Numbered from the stretch's first letter, positions 10,415 through 22,971 are shown. The stretch: DNA of 64,000 bases from Batkoa obscura (GCA_030770535.1 JASVEC010000066.1:57128-121127), one strand, 5' to 3'. Notes: a model not told the origin generated them from the letters alone. Numbers and translations: made by a program.

Positions 10415-11035
10415 TTATCTGATCTTTCTCTGGTAATTCTCTAACATATCACGAGCTTTATCAATAGGAGCTTCCATTTTCCCGACCATGTCTTCAGCAA
10501 GCGAGCTATCAGGAGCACTTAGATAGGGTCTATTAATAAGGGTAAATAAATTTTTTATAATATGTAATTCGATTTACCTGATTAGAACTTCGTCTCTCTT
10601 TTTTGCAAAATCATGAGCCAAAATATTAATTTCGTCACTATTTAATAATTTATACATCTTTGGAACAAGGATCCTTTCTTCTTCATTCTCATGCTCTTTA
10701 AACTCCTATTAAAAGTAAGTATATATAGCAACAACTTGATACTATATCACAAGGGTTCGATCAATTTTAGACTGAAATTTTTTGGTTGCTAGATCTCTAT
10801 AGCAGTTTGACAACAGATAAAGGTCTTCTTTTAGTATAGGATACTCATCCAAGGATTCATAATATGGGAGTGTTTTTTTAACTTCATTATTTTTTCCGTT
10901 TTTTAAGCGCTATTTAAGCAGAAAATTTGGTAGTAAACTCTTAAACACAAAAATACATCCCCGTATTTTGATCCCCTAATTTGTCTTTAATTACTCTATA
11001 TAAATCGATTTCCTCAATAACATTATGAATTGAAA
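10415..11035 (-). pseudogene. Hemerythrin-like gene broken by a MITE insertion
   Basis: Third HHE copy. Recognisable parts, in coding order: IHNVIEEIDLY with KDKLGDQ (about 11030-10967), YESLDEYPILKEDLY (about 10861-10770), EFKEHENEEERILVPK (about 10706-10580), and the tail SAPDSSLAEDMVGKMEAPID ending at 10415. A full MITE copy (10862-10966) splits the second block inside what is exon in the paralogs, so the frame is not maintained. The first exon, which carries the first His ligand, is absent upstream; a second MITE copy lies there. The donor after the second block is a poor GTGATA. The His pair of helix three is also lost. Loss of function is clear; some splicing around the MITE cannot be excluded. 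Confidence 0.78.
10862..10966 (+). mobile_element. MITE copy inside the broken HHE gene
   Basis: 105 bp from ATATGGGAGTG to ACATCCCCGTAT, core TTTTAAGCGCTATTTAAG. Its flanks are HHE coding sequence on both sides, so the insertion borders can be read directly. Confidence 0.85.
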
Positions 11036-11093
11036 TTATATAAAAAGTTGTTATTGAAGTTTATCCATATTAATCTTTGAGCTAACGTTGACA

Positions 11094-11190
11094 CATAAGA
11101 GTATTTTATAGCTTCATTACTTTTTCTATCTTTTAAGCACTATTTGCACAGAAAATTGTTAGTAAAATTCTTAAACATAATACATCCTTA
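11094..11190 (+). mobile_element. MITE copy with worn ends
   Basis: Core GCTTCATTACTTTTTCTATC and TTTTAAGCACTATTT are clear; the outer ends are eroded (ends ACATCCTTAA). It lies where the first exon of the broken HHE gene would be expected. Confidence 0.7.
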
Positions 11191-11698
11191 AATGAATTGC
11201 TTTATAGATTTAATCCGACAAAAGTAAGCTGTTATAAGATAAAGCAACATTTAGATTTGAACAAGTTAATATAATAAATATCAGCATTTCGGCACCAGTA
11301 TAACTGAAAATCAAGTTTAAAAATGTTAGACGTTCTATAGAGTAGAAGTGGATTTTTGATGGTTTTTCAATAGTTGTAGATACAACAAAAATAAACCAAA
11401 ATGCAAAAATTAGAGTAAAGATTTTGGTATTTCTAAATGGCATTTTTATACTTTGCTTTATTGGAAGTGTTGTAATATTAAAAAGTATTAACGTTCTAAA
11501 TGCAATATCCTTAGAATTATAAATAGTAAAATTTATCGACATTTTAACTATATGGGTTTAAGGTGTAACTTAAAATAAACACTTCTTGAATATAACACAA
11601 GTTATTCGTTTATAATAGTATTTATTATAAATATTGTGAATCATATAATACAGACTAACTTGGTTGACATTGATTAATTTTTTAAGTGATCTTCAATC

Positions 11699-11799
11699 AT
11701 ATGGTGATGTTTGTTTTGGCTTCACTTTTTCTATTTTTCAAGTTCTATTTGAGTGGAAAGGTTATTAATAAAATTCTTGAACAAAAAATATTACCATAT
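11699..11799 (+). mobile_element. MITE copy
   Basis: Runs from ATATGGTGATG to ATTACCATAT with the core TTTCAAGTTCTATTTGAGTG. About 101 bp. Confidence 0.75.
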
Positions 11800-12734
11800 A
11801 TTTTGAGTAAGGTTTTCTAAAAAAGTGGAGTAATATTTTGTTTTGAATGAAATAAATTTTGATATTATATAATATTTGTAATAAAACAAATATCAGCTAA
11901 TTAAGTCAGAACTATTTAGACTGATTGATATATTTTATACTGATTTTTACTATAGATATAGTTGGTTAATAAAATTCTATAAGATCTGACTCTATTATGT
12001 TATAATAAAAATATAAGATAATACCAATCTACACTTCTATAAACTTTTATAGCAGCTTTTTGTTATTAAATTATAAAAACATACATAAATAATATAAAAA
12101 TACTTTATTCAGTATAGACTAGATGCTGAGGATTTTTTAAAAAGCTATACTAGAATGAAGATAAAAATAAACTTACTCAATCAGCTTGATACTATTGTTT
12201 CTTAATTTAATTGGATCAATTTAGTTAAGAGTTGAATAAATGGTATGATGTTATAAAAACTATTCTATGACTTAAATATAAAGTAATAATAATATCTTTA
12301 TAAAAAGCATTAAAAATCAAAAACTTTGTTGGTTTTGATATTGGTCTTTCGTAAAAACCAACACTTACATCATTATTTCTCTTCCTATAAAAATTAGTAT
12401 TTAATTTTAGTTATATGAAGGAAGTTTACTTATTAATAAGAATTATAAAAGTTTATTATAGGTAATATTTAAAAATATAAAATATAACTGGAAGACACAT
12501 TACGTTGTTTAATACATAGAGCTATTGACCTTTTCAAGCTTCTATAACTTTAGTACTTTCTCATCAACTCAAGTGACCCCTGGGCTTATTTTCAAAGATA
12601 ATAGCTTAGTGGGAAAATACAAAGAATTTATAATATAAAATGTTGTTAGTTTAGTTTCAAGCCAATATGTGGTTCAAAGTAATAAACTGCTTTTTTTAAT
12701 GCATTGTAATTTAAAACCTTATTCACTTATATTT

Positions 12735-12772
12735 ACTTAAATAACTCTAAATAACTCTAAATAACTCTAAAT
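12735..12772. repeat. Tandem repeat of a 10-bp unit
   Basis: Nearly four copies of AAATAACTCT in a row. Short microsatellite-like tract with no visible gene nearby. Confidence 0.8.
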
Positions 12773-13667
12773 TTAATATTAAATTATCTTTGAGGTTACA
12801 TTTGACTATATATATTAATTGACAATACTCATAAAGCTTTAAGGCCATTTATTAAGTTTACGTATCTTGTTTATTATATCCAACCATGGACTCGTTTAAA
12901 TTTAATCCAAAGTTTCTAAAAGAATGTTAATTTTTATGACTATTATTCTGAATCAATGTCTTATATAATACTTTAAATCAGTAATTCAATTATATTATAA
13001 GAATTAACTGAAACAACATGTTCAAATCAAGGGTATAAAAGTATTAAGGGCTAGGAATCAAGCTATGGATTATATTGCATATATGTATACCCCTTATATA
13101 TAAAAATAAATACCTTTAAACTTAATGGAGCAGGAAGTCATAATCTAGCTTTTAATATTTGTAAAAACTTAACTTTAATGAGTGCCATTAAGTATTAAAT
13201 TTTTTACTTATTACATAATAAGTAATGAAGTTATTAAAAATAATCAGTTCTCATGCCATCAATACTACTTTCGTATTATAGTGTTATCCTTATAGGTGGA
13301 ATTTAAAGCTTTGAATCATTTCTTAAGTGGGTATACTATCTCCTTAATACATTATACACTACCATATACATAATTGAATAGATTCTAGAATCTTTTGGAG
13401 TTAATAAATGAAAATTTTGGCTAAAAAAATAAAGCAAGGATATTAGTGCGGGTTATTTTATCAATTCAGTTGATAGTTTTGATTTGTTAATGATTAAGTC
13501 ATGCTTCCACTTGAAGCCAAGAATTCTAAATCGAAACAGGCCCTATTTTTTCTCAATAGAAAACTTAGAATTTTTTTGATTTCCTAATTAAAATTTATTG
13601 TAAAGCAATTTTATAACACTTATTGAAATATAAAAATTAATGTTTATCTTTCTAAGGTATAGCTACA

Positions 13668-14837
13668 ATGAACAAAAATTGTATAACAACAAAAAAAAAT
13701 TCCAATAACGGCTTAAAGCCTTCTTTAAGGAGTAACCAGAATACCTTTGTACATAAATTGGGAACGTAAGTGTTAATTTAATCGATAATAACTTTAATTA
13801 ATATCCCTATTAGATTAATTAATGATCCAAATATACAAGACTCTATCTATTGGAATACAGATGGGCGCTCATTTACCGTAAAAAACATCGATAAGTTTTC
13901 CAAAACTGTGTTACCTTTACATTTTAAGCACAATAATTTTTCAAGTTTTATTCGCCAATTGAATATGTAATTTTAATATTGAACACTTAAAGAATAATTT
14001 TTAATCCCTTTTGTATTAGGTATGGCTTTCATAAAGTAAATAGATCACCTAGAGGTCATAGAAGTGATCCAGCATTTCAAACATGGGAATTCTCACATAA
14101 GTTATTTGTAAGGGATAAACTGGAACAAATCAATGATATTAAAAGGACAACAAATGATGCGGATTCAAGTATGAAAAATAGTCCATCGCCAGATATTCAT
14201 TCCCAAGTAGCTTTGATGTATAGTCAACAAAAAGAGATGGTTAATACAATCCATTCCATGTCAAATGAAATACTTCAACTTCGAAGGGAGTTAAGTGAAG
14301 CAAATAGAGTGCAACAAGTTCAACAACAAGTCATAAGGAAGATTACTAATCACTTGCAAAATATTAATAGCTCAAGTAATAACAATAATAATAATAACAT
14401 AAATAATTCGAACAATAACCAATTAGGTAAATTAATAAAGCTTGATAATTTATATGTATATTAATAATATTATTATAGTAAATAGTGATCAGGCACAACC
14501 TACAATTTTTATTACGCCACCACAGGCTCAAAACAATAGCAATATGTATAACAGCTTAAGCCCCATGCCACATAATGGAAATTCACCAATTATGACCCAA
14601 GGACAAGATTATTATTTTAACACCTCAATGAATCAAGAGTTTCAAAATAATATGTTGAATATTAACAATATGAATTTAAGTCATCTTTCGCCCGGGTTAG
14701 CACCTTTAGGATCGGAACACTCATATACAGAGGAAATTAAATTTTCTCCACGTTCACCAATAGTTTATAAGCCTCATGATAACTTTTATAGGTCTAATAT
14801 TAGTGATTCGAATCCAGACGAAGTTTCTCCAAAATAA
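13668..14837 (+). CDS. Heat shock factor-type transcription factor
   Basis: Predicted 338 aa in four exons (13668-13765, 13814-13966, 14020-14426, 14479-14837). Residues about 25-125 form an HSF-type winged-helix DNA-binding domain: FVHKLGTLIND, IYWNTDGRSF, FSKTVLPLHFKHNNFSSF and RQLNMYGFHKV are the family signatures. A coiled-coil segment (about 155-205) follows and would allow oligomers, then an Asn-rich tract and a Pro/Ser/Asn-rich tail that may be the activation region. Nuclear regulator of stress genes or, if closer to Sfl1/Skn7-type relatives, of morphogenesis; I cannot place it in a subgroup. No receiver domain follows in the predicted protein, so it is not a standard Skn7. Confidence 0.88.
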
Positions 14838-15587
14838 GTGGTTATCTTTGTTGCTCTTTTTTCTCTATATTCTTTTAAGGATTTTAAATATTAGTTTTTA
14901 TTTTTTAATAACATCTATCTATGTAAATTTATTTTTATTAATTAGTTTATCTTTTTAATTTATTAAATGTCTTACTTAAAACTTCAAGTCTTTTATGCTG
15001 AAATATATGGTGGTTATATTAAAAAATATACACTTTAATTATTATTTTGTAGATTCTGCTCTTAAAGTTTGATTTATAAATTGTGTTAAATTATCTTCAC
15101 TTACCTTAAATTATAGATTCAAAAATAATAGAATTTACATACCCATCACTTACATAAAAGCTTTAAGAAATGACTTACTGCTATTTTTTATATATAGTGA
15201 TAAATAAACTATTATACGTTAACACATTTCCGCTAAAAGATTTCAATATACAAATTATTCATTAAGTATGACTAAAAAACGATATATCAAAATAATAAAT
15301 TAAATAAAAGAACATGGTTTAAAACAATAACCTGTATATTAAATAGGGACACATATTAAATAAACATCGCATATATTAAATAATTCAACAAGTAAAAAAA
15401 CAAAGGCAACAATTAAGCCTGCTAAACAAAAGAAATTAGAAGTCAAAGTTTTAATTCTATAAAACTAAAGAAAACATGAAACAATTTTATTTTTAATCAA
15501 ACTCAAAGTATTAAAATTTATTTATTACTTTTTTGACAATGATTAATATAAGGTATAGTTATCACTTTAGATGGTTAATTAAATTTT
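14838..15587. other. Convergent intergenic region
   Basis: 750 bases between the HSF-type gene and the NAC beta gene, which point towards each other. It should hold both 3' UTRs. No other feature seen. Confidence 0.5.
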
Positions 15588-16261
15588 TTAAGCTTCACTC
15601 TTTTCAACTTTTTCTTCAGTTACAGCTTCTTCAGCTGGAGTTTCTTCAGCATCAATAGCAGCTTTTTCACTAAAATTAAGTCAAGATTAATCATTATTCA
15701 CTTAATATTAATTATTATAAAATTACAAGTTTTCAACTAAATCTGGGATATCATCTTCTCCATCTTTACCAGCATTTGGGTTTAAATGTTGATAAGTTTC
15801 AGCTAATTTACGGAGAGAAGCAAGGGATTCGGGGCCAAGTTGATTAAGGATACCTGGTACAAGTTCGGTAATTTCTATGCAAAAGTTTAAGTAAAAAAAG
15901 AATAAAAAAGAAACTTCTAAAACATACCTTTATCAGTGGATGGACCGCTAATGACGAAAGTAGCACCATCAGTACCAGCGAAAACTTTAAGATATCGTTA
16001 TTTAAAAAAAGAAGCATTAATAAAAATAATAAAATCGTTACCTTTTGGATCAGCAAAGTGGAGTACTTTACCAGCGTCACCAAACATGTTAACTTCTTGA
16101 ATATTTGATAATGGAAGTACATCTAATGTTTTGACCACTTTTTCTAAGTTTTTATCACCGAGTCCTTTGGAACCAGTAGATTTAAAAACTTTACGACGTG
16201 GGGTACCTTTACCACCAATACGTACTTGATTTTGGAGTTTAGCAAGTTTTTCAGGATTCAT
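15588..16261 (-). CDS. EGD1: Nascent polypeptide-associated complex subunit beta
   Basis: Predicted 168 aa in four exons (16261-16042, 15984-15928, 15874-15727, 15669-15588). It begins [19 protein letters not shown], the conserved ribosome-binding N-terminus of NAC beta with its RRK-containing basic stretch (TPRRKVFK), and continues with the NAC domain (residues about 35-100: LGVNNI-like [20 protein letters not shown] and [13 protein letters not shown]). An acidic Ala/Glu-rich tail ends the protein. It pairs with NAC alpha and screens nascent chains at the ribosomal tunnel exit in the cytosol. Length is normal for the family. Confidence 0.95.
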
Positions 16262-17847
16262 CTTTTATATATAAAATCAAAATGTTAATCTCTTGACTCC
16301 ATTTTTTTTCTGCTGTGTTTGGTCCAACATATTTAAGATATAAAAAAAATGGAACGAAAATGGATGGGACTTTTATTACACTGTTTTGAAATAAATTGGG
16401 ATTTACTAACCTTAATCAACTTAATATACAATTTTTAAAGTATACAAAGAAAGGACTTATTATGCTAGCTTGACCCCCTGCTGAAAACAATTTTTGATAT
16501 TTTTTGTCCAATGTAAGCTACCTTTGTGAAAAAATTAGAATTTGTTTTTAATTTAACCAATCAATGTAAATTACGCATTTTGTTTCGAAAATTGCAACCA
16601 ATTATTTTGAACTTTATTTTTAAAATCCCATGAATAGTATTAGAAATCCTTTTTTTTTAATTGTTTCGAGTTTTAGAATCAAGCGAAAATTTTGATTTAG
16701 ATTTGTTCAATTTTTTGATATTATATTTGGTATATTAGTTCACTTCTTTGAACTATGTGAACTAGTTTATTTATTTTTTAAAATAAATTATATTCGATTT
16801 AACTCAATCCTTTAATTATCTAAATAAACTTTATGTTTACATTTTTAAACGCTAAGATCCTTTTTTAAAAAATAGTAAACTGAATATTCAAATAATATTC
16901 TTAGCTTGTTTTTTTAACTAATTGAAATTATTCTACAGTTCACTTTAAAAGTGACAATAAAAATACTGAAAAAATAATATAGTAAAAAATAGAGCAATTA
17001 TAATATAAAGTCAATGTTACTAAAATAACTTCAATTTTAAAACAAACCGTTTTTGTTATTTAAACTGATAACTAAAAATACGAATATTTCATCAACAGAA
17101 TCAAACTGTGACCTCAAAAGTAAAAATAGGGAAAAAAATTAAGGTTCGAAAAAAGGAAATAATTATCAAGAACATACACACTAAAATAAAATTCATAATA
17201 ACCTATTTATTTATTATAAACTCTAAACTATGTTAAGTTGCTTCATATCAACATCAAAAATAAACAAAGTTAAAAAAAGGCTTAATTTACCATCAATTAC
17301 CATTGACATCATAAAGATCATATTTAAAAATCTCATTGGTTTTTTAAGATGAATAAGGGAGGAATTCGTTCAATAAGTTGAATTTACAAATTAACACCCG
17401 ACTTTACAGATAATCTATAGATCTAATTCGCTTATTTTATTATCCTGGAGAAATTAGGTAACTACAAAGTAAAGAATGAACATTGACAAAAATTTAGAAG
17501 GTCAAAAATTAGTTAGCTGAATTTTCATCACTTTAAAGTTTTTGAATTGAGTTTTAAAAGTTCAAGTTTGTATTTTTAATATAAAAAAGATAAAGTTTTG
17601 CACTTATTATCCAAGATTGGATATTTATTTGAAAGTTGGAAAATTGAGTTTTGGTAAGTGTTCATTCGACTATTACTTACTAATTAGTTATAAACAGTGA
17701 CTTGAGTATTTTGTTGTTAAATACTTTGTAGATAATCACTGTGTTCGTAGTTAATTTAAACTACCATTCCCTATTTCTATTTATATCTTCATTTATTCAT
17801 CCTTAAGACACTAGTATTAATCTCTTAATTATTTATCTAGTTAAGAA
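16262..17847. other. Divergent intergenic region
   Basis: 1.6 kb of AT-rich DNA between the divergently transcribed NAC beta and Spg1/Tem1-type genes. It must contain both promoters. No ORF, repeat or RNA gene stood out. Confidence 0.5.
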
Positions 17848-18881
17848 ATGGCAGAAGAAGGCAAAAATAGGTGATTATTTATAAAATGAACACAAAAATC
17901 GGCAATAAACTTATCATTTGTTTATTTTAGTGTTGTAATCAAAGTAGGTATGGTAGGGGATTCACAAATTGGAAAAACAAGTTTAATGGTAAAATATGTT
18001 GAAGGATCATTTGATGAAGATTATATTCAAACGCTTGGTAAGTGAGGTTGTTTCAAAAGATTTTGTTTTTTAAAACTGAAGAATTTATTGACTATTTTGA
18101 ATTCTTATTTTTTTATAAATTAGAAGTAGAATTTTAATATTAATTTATTTTTTATTACTTTTAGGTGTTAATTTTATGGAAAAAACAATATCTATTAGAA
18201 ACACTGAAATTACTTTCTCAATATGGGATTTAGGAGGTAACTCATTAATTCACTTCTCATGTGTTACAAAACATTAACCCATTTCTTCCTTCCCACTCTT
18301 AGGTCAACATGAATTTGTTAATATGTTACCATTAGTATGTAATGATGCTGTAGCAATATTATTTATGTTTGATTTATCAAGAAAAGCAACTTTAAATTCA
18401 ATTAAAGAATGGTATCGTCAAGCTCGTGGATTTAATAAAGTAATTTATTATAGATTGTTAGAAGATGAACAACTAAATGGATGCTAATATTTGAATTTTA
18501 ATAGACTGCTATGCCCTTTTTAGTTGGTACTAAATATGATCATTTTGCTAGTTTTAATAGAGAAGAACAAGAAGAAATAACAAAACAGGTAATTGGGATC
18601 AATAATTTTATTAAATAATAATAATATATAGTATATTATATTAGACAACAATAAGATCTATTCTAAAAAATTAATACTCATTATAATTTTAATTCATATA
18701 GGCACGTAAATTTGCGAAAGCAATGAGGGCGCCATTAATATTTTGTTCTACATCCCATTCTATCAATGTACAAAAAGTATTTAAAGTGGTATTAAGTAAA
18801 GCGTTTGATCTTAAATGTACTATTCCAGAGATTTCAGATATTGGTGCACCTATACTTGAGTATGAAGTTGGGTCGGAGTAA
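17848..18881 (+). CDS. SPG1: Septation-initiation Ras-like GTPase (Spg1/Tem1)
   Basis: Predicted 200 aa in six exons (17848-17870, 17931-18037, 18165-18236, 18303-18439, 18505-18588, 18702-18881). P-loop GDSQIGKT at residues 17-24, switch II WDLGGQ, guanine-specificity motif GTKYD, and the family block [20 protein letters not shown] plus [12 protein letters not shown] mark it as Spg1/Tem1 and not a Rab. There is no C-terminal prenylation cysteine, as usual for this group. It sits at the spindle pole body and starts the septation-initiation/mitotic-exit kinase cascade. Many introns in a short gene is typical of this window. Confidence 0.95.
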
Positions 18882-19267
18882 ACAATGATTGTAAAAGAAA
18901 AGAGATGTGTAGTTTTTGCAAAGCTTGTTTGTTAGATTCATTCATAAATTGATACAGATTATAATGTTAAAATTATACGTCCCACTTTTTCTCAATGGTT
19001 AGTTTAGAATAGTATTTTAAGCTTCAATTTTTGTCCTACCTCTTCACTTTCTTTAATATTTTTTCCTTTACTATTAACTTTTAATCGGATCACCCTTTTT
19101 TGACATTAAAGTTTTCAAACCTTTAGTTTTTATTATTTTCAAATAGAAATGTCTAGAAAAATAGATGTCATTATATTTAACTATTAAAATATCAATTCTT
19201 GACTTTTCAAATTTATTTCTTGAAAATCTTAAAACATTAAATTTTATCATTCTTTAAAATAGATAAA

Positions 19268-19396
19268 CATAGTTGAGGAAAGTTCATGAAGTTTGAAGAA
19301 TAAATAGATTCGATAAGATGTACAAGAGAGTGTTTTGGAGAACCGTATTATATGTATTAGAAATAGAACACATATAAAGTTTTCTATTAATTGAAC
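19268..19396 (+). repeat. Left arm of a long imperfect inverted repeat
   Basis: Matches the reverse complement of 19535-19665 by eye along about 115 bases at roughly 65-70%. Best blocks: TTTGAAGAATAAA, ATTATATGTATTAGAAATAG followed by AACACATA, and CTATTAATTGAA. Confidence 0.65.
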
Positions 19397-19534
19397 CATT
19401 TGTATATAATTAGAAACTTAGGAAATATTTACTATTAAGATATCAATTTTTTAGTCATTTTCCTTAATTTTTAATCAAAGATTATGTTTCATTAAGATAT
19501 ACTCTTGATGCTTGAATTATATCTCAGAGGTGAG

Positions 19535-19665
19535 TAATTCAATCAATACAGAGCTTGGTATGTGTTCTATTTATAATACATAATAAGATCCTCTAAAAAA
19601 TACTCGCCCACATTTTCTTTAAACCCTTCATTCTTCAAATTTTTTGAAATTTTCTCACAGTTATA
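19535..19665 (-). repeat. Right arm of a long imperfect inverted repeat
   Basis: Reverse complement reads TTTGAAGAATGAA, ATTATGTATTATAAATAG followed by AACACATA, and GTATTGATTGAA, in the same order as the left arm. The arms are about 138 bases apart, so transcript or single strand could fold into a long hairpin. Confidence 0.65.
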
Positions 19666-19752
19666 TGATTCTATACTACATTACTTTAGAATATATTATT
19701 TAATCTTTATATTTTCATATTTCTATAATATTCTATAATTTATTTATAACAT

Positions 19753-22060
19753 TTAATTTTTTAAGAATGGAGGTAAATAAGCTGGTAATTCATCCCATTC
19801 TAGTGGTAATTCTAAATCTGGATAAGAAGTTTCATTTAAGGCACCTAATGGAGCATTTGAATTAAATTCCATTGAATTGACTAAACGAGGATAAATGTTA
19901 TTAATACTTAAATCCTTAGCCTCATTATTTGTTAATTCTAATTTATTCATGTTCTACAATAATAAAATAGGTTAATAAGTATTAAATGTAAGAGGGAAAT
20001 AAAATAAAATTACTATAAATTCATGATATTTAGTTTCCATATCAATTATCTCTAAAGTGCTATTTTTTATTTTTTTTGTTATTGATTTGAAGTTATTGTC
20101 ATCAATTTCGTGTTTTGAAATCTAAAATAAAATAAAATAAAATAAAATAAAATAAAAAATGATAATAAATCATTTTAACTTACGCTTTTCTTGGAATTAA
20201 TAATTAATTTAACTAATTGTAATTGATTTTTAAAATCATCAATTAAATTGGAATTTAATGAATAAATATGATTTAATATCATTAATGTACTAATAATAAT
20301 TAAATTAAATAATTAATCAAAAATAAAAATATACTTACTAAATATTAGGTTTTCTTAAACAAATATGAATTATATAATCTAATTCAATTTGTTCAAAATT
20401 TTCTTCTAAATTAAAACTCAAACTAATAATTTCTTTACTCCAAGCGACTAGAAATTGAATTATTAATATTATAGTATAATAATATTATAATATTACCTAA
20501 ACTTAACATATAACTGTCATCAAGGTCTTGATTTTTATCCGAATTATTCTAATAATTAATTAATTAATATTAAAACTCTGTCCACATATTACAACAAACA
20601 ATAATAAACTTACTAATCCTAATAAATCCATTGTTGTAGAAGATAAATCAACTAGATAAATATTAATAACTACAATATAGTAATAAACAAAATACATAAT
20701 TTACATTCTATAGATTCTAATTTATCAATTAAAGCTAATAATAAAGCTTCTAAAAATGCTTGATACTTTTCAGCTAATAGTTTCATTAACGGTAACCATA
20801 AATTTAATTGATTTTTATCTAACTTTAAATTATTCTTGGTTGGGCGTTTTCTAAAATCGAATTGTTATTATTGTTATAAACTTTTTTCTTATATAAATAA
20901 TATAACTTACTTTTTTCTTTGTGGAATTAAAAAAGAAGGTTGAATTAAATTATTAATTATCAAATTTAAATACAAATTTATATTTTTTCTTCTAAAAAAA
21001 TTCATCACTATTCCTTTTTCTTTACCGACTAGTTTCATTCCGTCTTCTTCTTCGTTATCTATATGCATCCATATTTAATATTGGTTTATTAAAACAATAA
21101 TAAACAACATAGTATCAAATATAATACGATATTGTTACTAATTTACCTTTTAACCAAGCTTTTCTTAATTGTTTATAACTAATTAGTAAATTGTTGACTA
21201 TTTCTACATCTTCCGTTGATTGATGTATTATTTTATTCCAGTAATGAACATTCAACCATTCCAAAGCCTATAATAATAATAAAAAATTAATATAAATAAT
21301 TATACTCTTAAATCTCAACCCAAGTCATTCCTCAAATTTAATAAAACTAATTAGTCAAAAACAAAATTTAAACCTACTTCTTTTGCATAATCTCTTAATA
21401 TTTGAATTTTAGGTAAATTACCATGAGTAGCTGTATGACGAAGCATCACAAATTTAGGTGGTAATTGAATATTTTTAGCAATAATATGAATTGGTTTTGC
21501 ATATTTACTTGTTTGTTCAGGATCAATAATACCATTAACAAATCTAAATCAAAAAGATTACTATTAAATAATAATGAGAGAAATATTAATAAAACTATAA
21601 AAACGGATATAAATGAATTTTGCTTTTTGCTTTTTATTACCTTATTAGAGCCATTGAATATAACATTCTTAATTCAATATCATTAAAATTTTTTACTTGT
21701 TGTTCATAATCTTTAATAATAACTTGATAAAATAACATACTACACTCAATACTACAAGGCAATTTTCCACGAATATACCATGCTTTAATCTATTTAATTT
21801 GTTAATAAATAAATAAAACTGAATCAAATTAATCAATTAATAATAATATTCGATGAAATAGTTTATTAATTTTACCATTCTTATTTTATATATTATTATT
21901 ATTATTATTATTCTATTAATTATTGTTAACTTACTCTTTTTAAAGCCCATAGCAATTTATCATCGTTATTGGGTTGTTTCGATATTGGAAATAAAGCCTC
22001 TTTTACTGATTGAAATTCTTCAATATTAGTCCATGGTACGATTGTTGGTATAAATTTCAT
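19753..22060 (-). CDS. LAS1: Ribosome biogenesis endonuclease Las1
   Basis: A multi-exon gene (about ten short introns) starting MKFIPTIVPWTNIEEF at 22060 and ending LPAYLPPFLKN at 19753. The N-terminal HEPN nuclease domain is clear: WALKRIKAWYIRGKLPCSIE, then MALIRFVNGIIDPEQ, then the catalytic RHxxxH motif RHTATHGNLP (around 21430-21455), then EALEWLNVHYW. Las1 is the endonuclease that cuts pre-rRNA in ITS2 together with the Grc3 kinase, in the nucleus. The C-terminal half is poorly conserved, as in other Las1 proteins, and ends in a short conserved-looking WDELPAYLPPF peptide. Intron borders in the C-terminal half are approximate; an (AAAAT)n tract lies in one of them. Confidence 0.85.
20118..20156. 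repeat. (AAAAT)n microsatellite in a LAS1 intron
   Basis: About seven units of AAAAT in tandem, inside an intron of the Las1 gene. Confidence 0.85.
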
Positions 22061-22238
22061 TTCTTTTTTAATAAAAAATAAAAGTAAAAATTGTTTTAAT
22101 GTAGAATTAAGGTTAAATTATTCTTTTTATTCAAGCCATTAATTTTTAACTATTATGTTGAAAACTAATAATTATATTAAAAATGAAAAATAAAAGTTTA
22201 TATAAGAAAATACATCAATTTTATTTCAACCATACTCG

Positions 22239-22971
22239 TTAATAAAGAGATTTGGCTGCCAACTTCCATTTATTAACTACCATATCCACATCTTTTTCTT
22301 GTATTCCCTTTTCTTTTAAAAACCCTTCCAATTCTGTCCAGAATTCAACATGCAACAATTTCTGTTTTGTTTCCTCACACACTGTCTTATCCTTTTCGCT
22401 TTCCTTTCCTTCAATTAATGAATTTCCTTCTTGTTGATTCTTTTTCTGTAAATAAACTGTACTATTACTATCAATATTTAACTCGAACATTTTCTTATCA
22501 TCCCCTAATGGTCTTCCTTTTAATAATAAACGTTGATTCGATACTGGAATAGAAAGTTTTTTTTCAATGATATGTTTAATATCAAGAATAGTATGAGTTT
22601 TAGTGATATTAGGGATCATGGATTCCATATTACTATTGAGGTATTTGAATTTTAAATGGAAAGGGACTATTTAAATTGATTAAGTATTAATAACTAAATT
22701 ACGTGGTGGAAGAGTAAATGAAACTTACCATCATCTTCGGTTTCAGATATTAAATATGATTTTCGTTTGAAAACAGATGGTAACTAATTAAATGAAGAAT
22801 TAATTAGTTTTAATTTGTATAAAGTAATTTACTTACAGGTTCTAATTCACCGATTTTAAATACTGCATTAGGAAATAATTGGGATTGTATTGATTTGTAA
22901 TTAGAACTAGAATCACGTTGATCCAAAGAAGTTAACATATCTTGAATAAATAAATCCTCAGTTGTAGTCAT
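22239..22971 (-). CDS. Ubiquitin-like protein, probably Get5/Ubl4 type
   Basis: Predicted 205 aa in three exons (22971-22837, 22783-22729, 22666-22239). I chose the ATG at 22971 (MTTTEDLFIQDML) over an upstream in-frame one at 23055 whose peptide looks like 5' UTR. After an N-terminal helical region comes a ubiquitin fold (residues about 64-140: FHLKFKY, TILDIKHIIEKKL, QRLLLKGRPLGDD), without a Gly-Gly end. The C-terminus (FWTELEGFLKEKG..DVDMVVNKWKLAAKSLY) resembles the small helical dimerisation domain of Get5/Mdy2. That order (N-terminal Get4-binding helix, UBL, dimer domain) fits the GET pathway for tail-anchored proteins. Other UBL adaptors are possible. Confidence 0.62.

Larger units (their letters stand above)
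11191..13667. other. Long gene-poor AT-rich stretch
   Basis: About 2.5 kb. It holds one MITE copy (11699-11799) and a short tandem repeat (12735-12772). A 110-codon minus frame at 11210-11542 is hydrophobic but looks like chance in AT-rich DNA. No tRNA, rRNA or splice-consistent gene was seen. Confidence 0.55.
18882..19752. other. Convergent intergenic region with long inverted repeat
   Basis: 870 bases between SPG1 (+) and LAS1 (-). It holds the 3' UTRs and the imperfect inverted repeat at about 19268-19665, listed separately. Confidence 0.6.

Noticed and set aside
11210-11542. 110-codon minus-strand hydrophobic frame
   Set aside because: Composition is what chance gives in AT-rich DNA; no family motif, no exon partner, and it lies among MITE copies.
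14776-14958. Hydrophobic frame overlapping the end of the HSF-type gene
   Set aside because: Shifted frame over the last exon and its AT-rich 3' flank.
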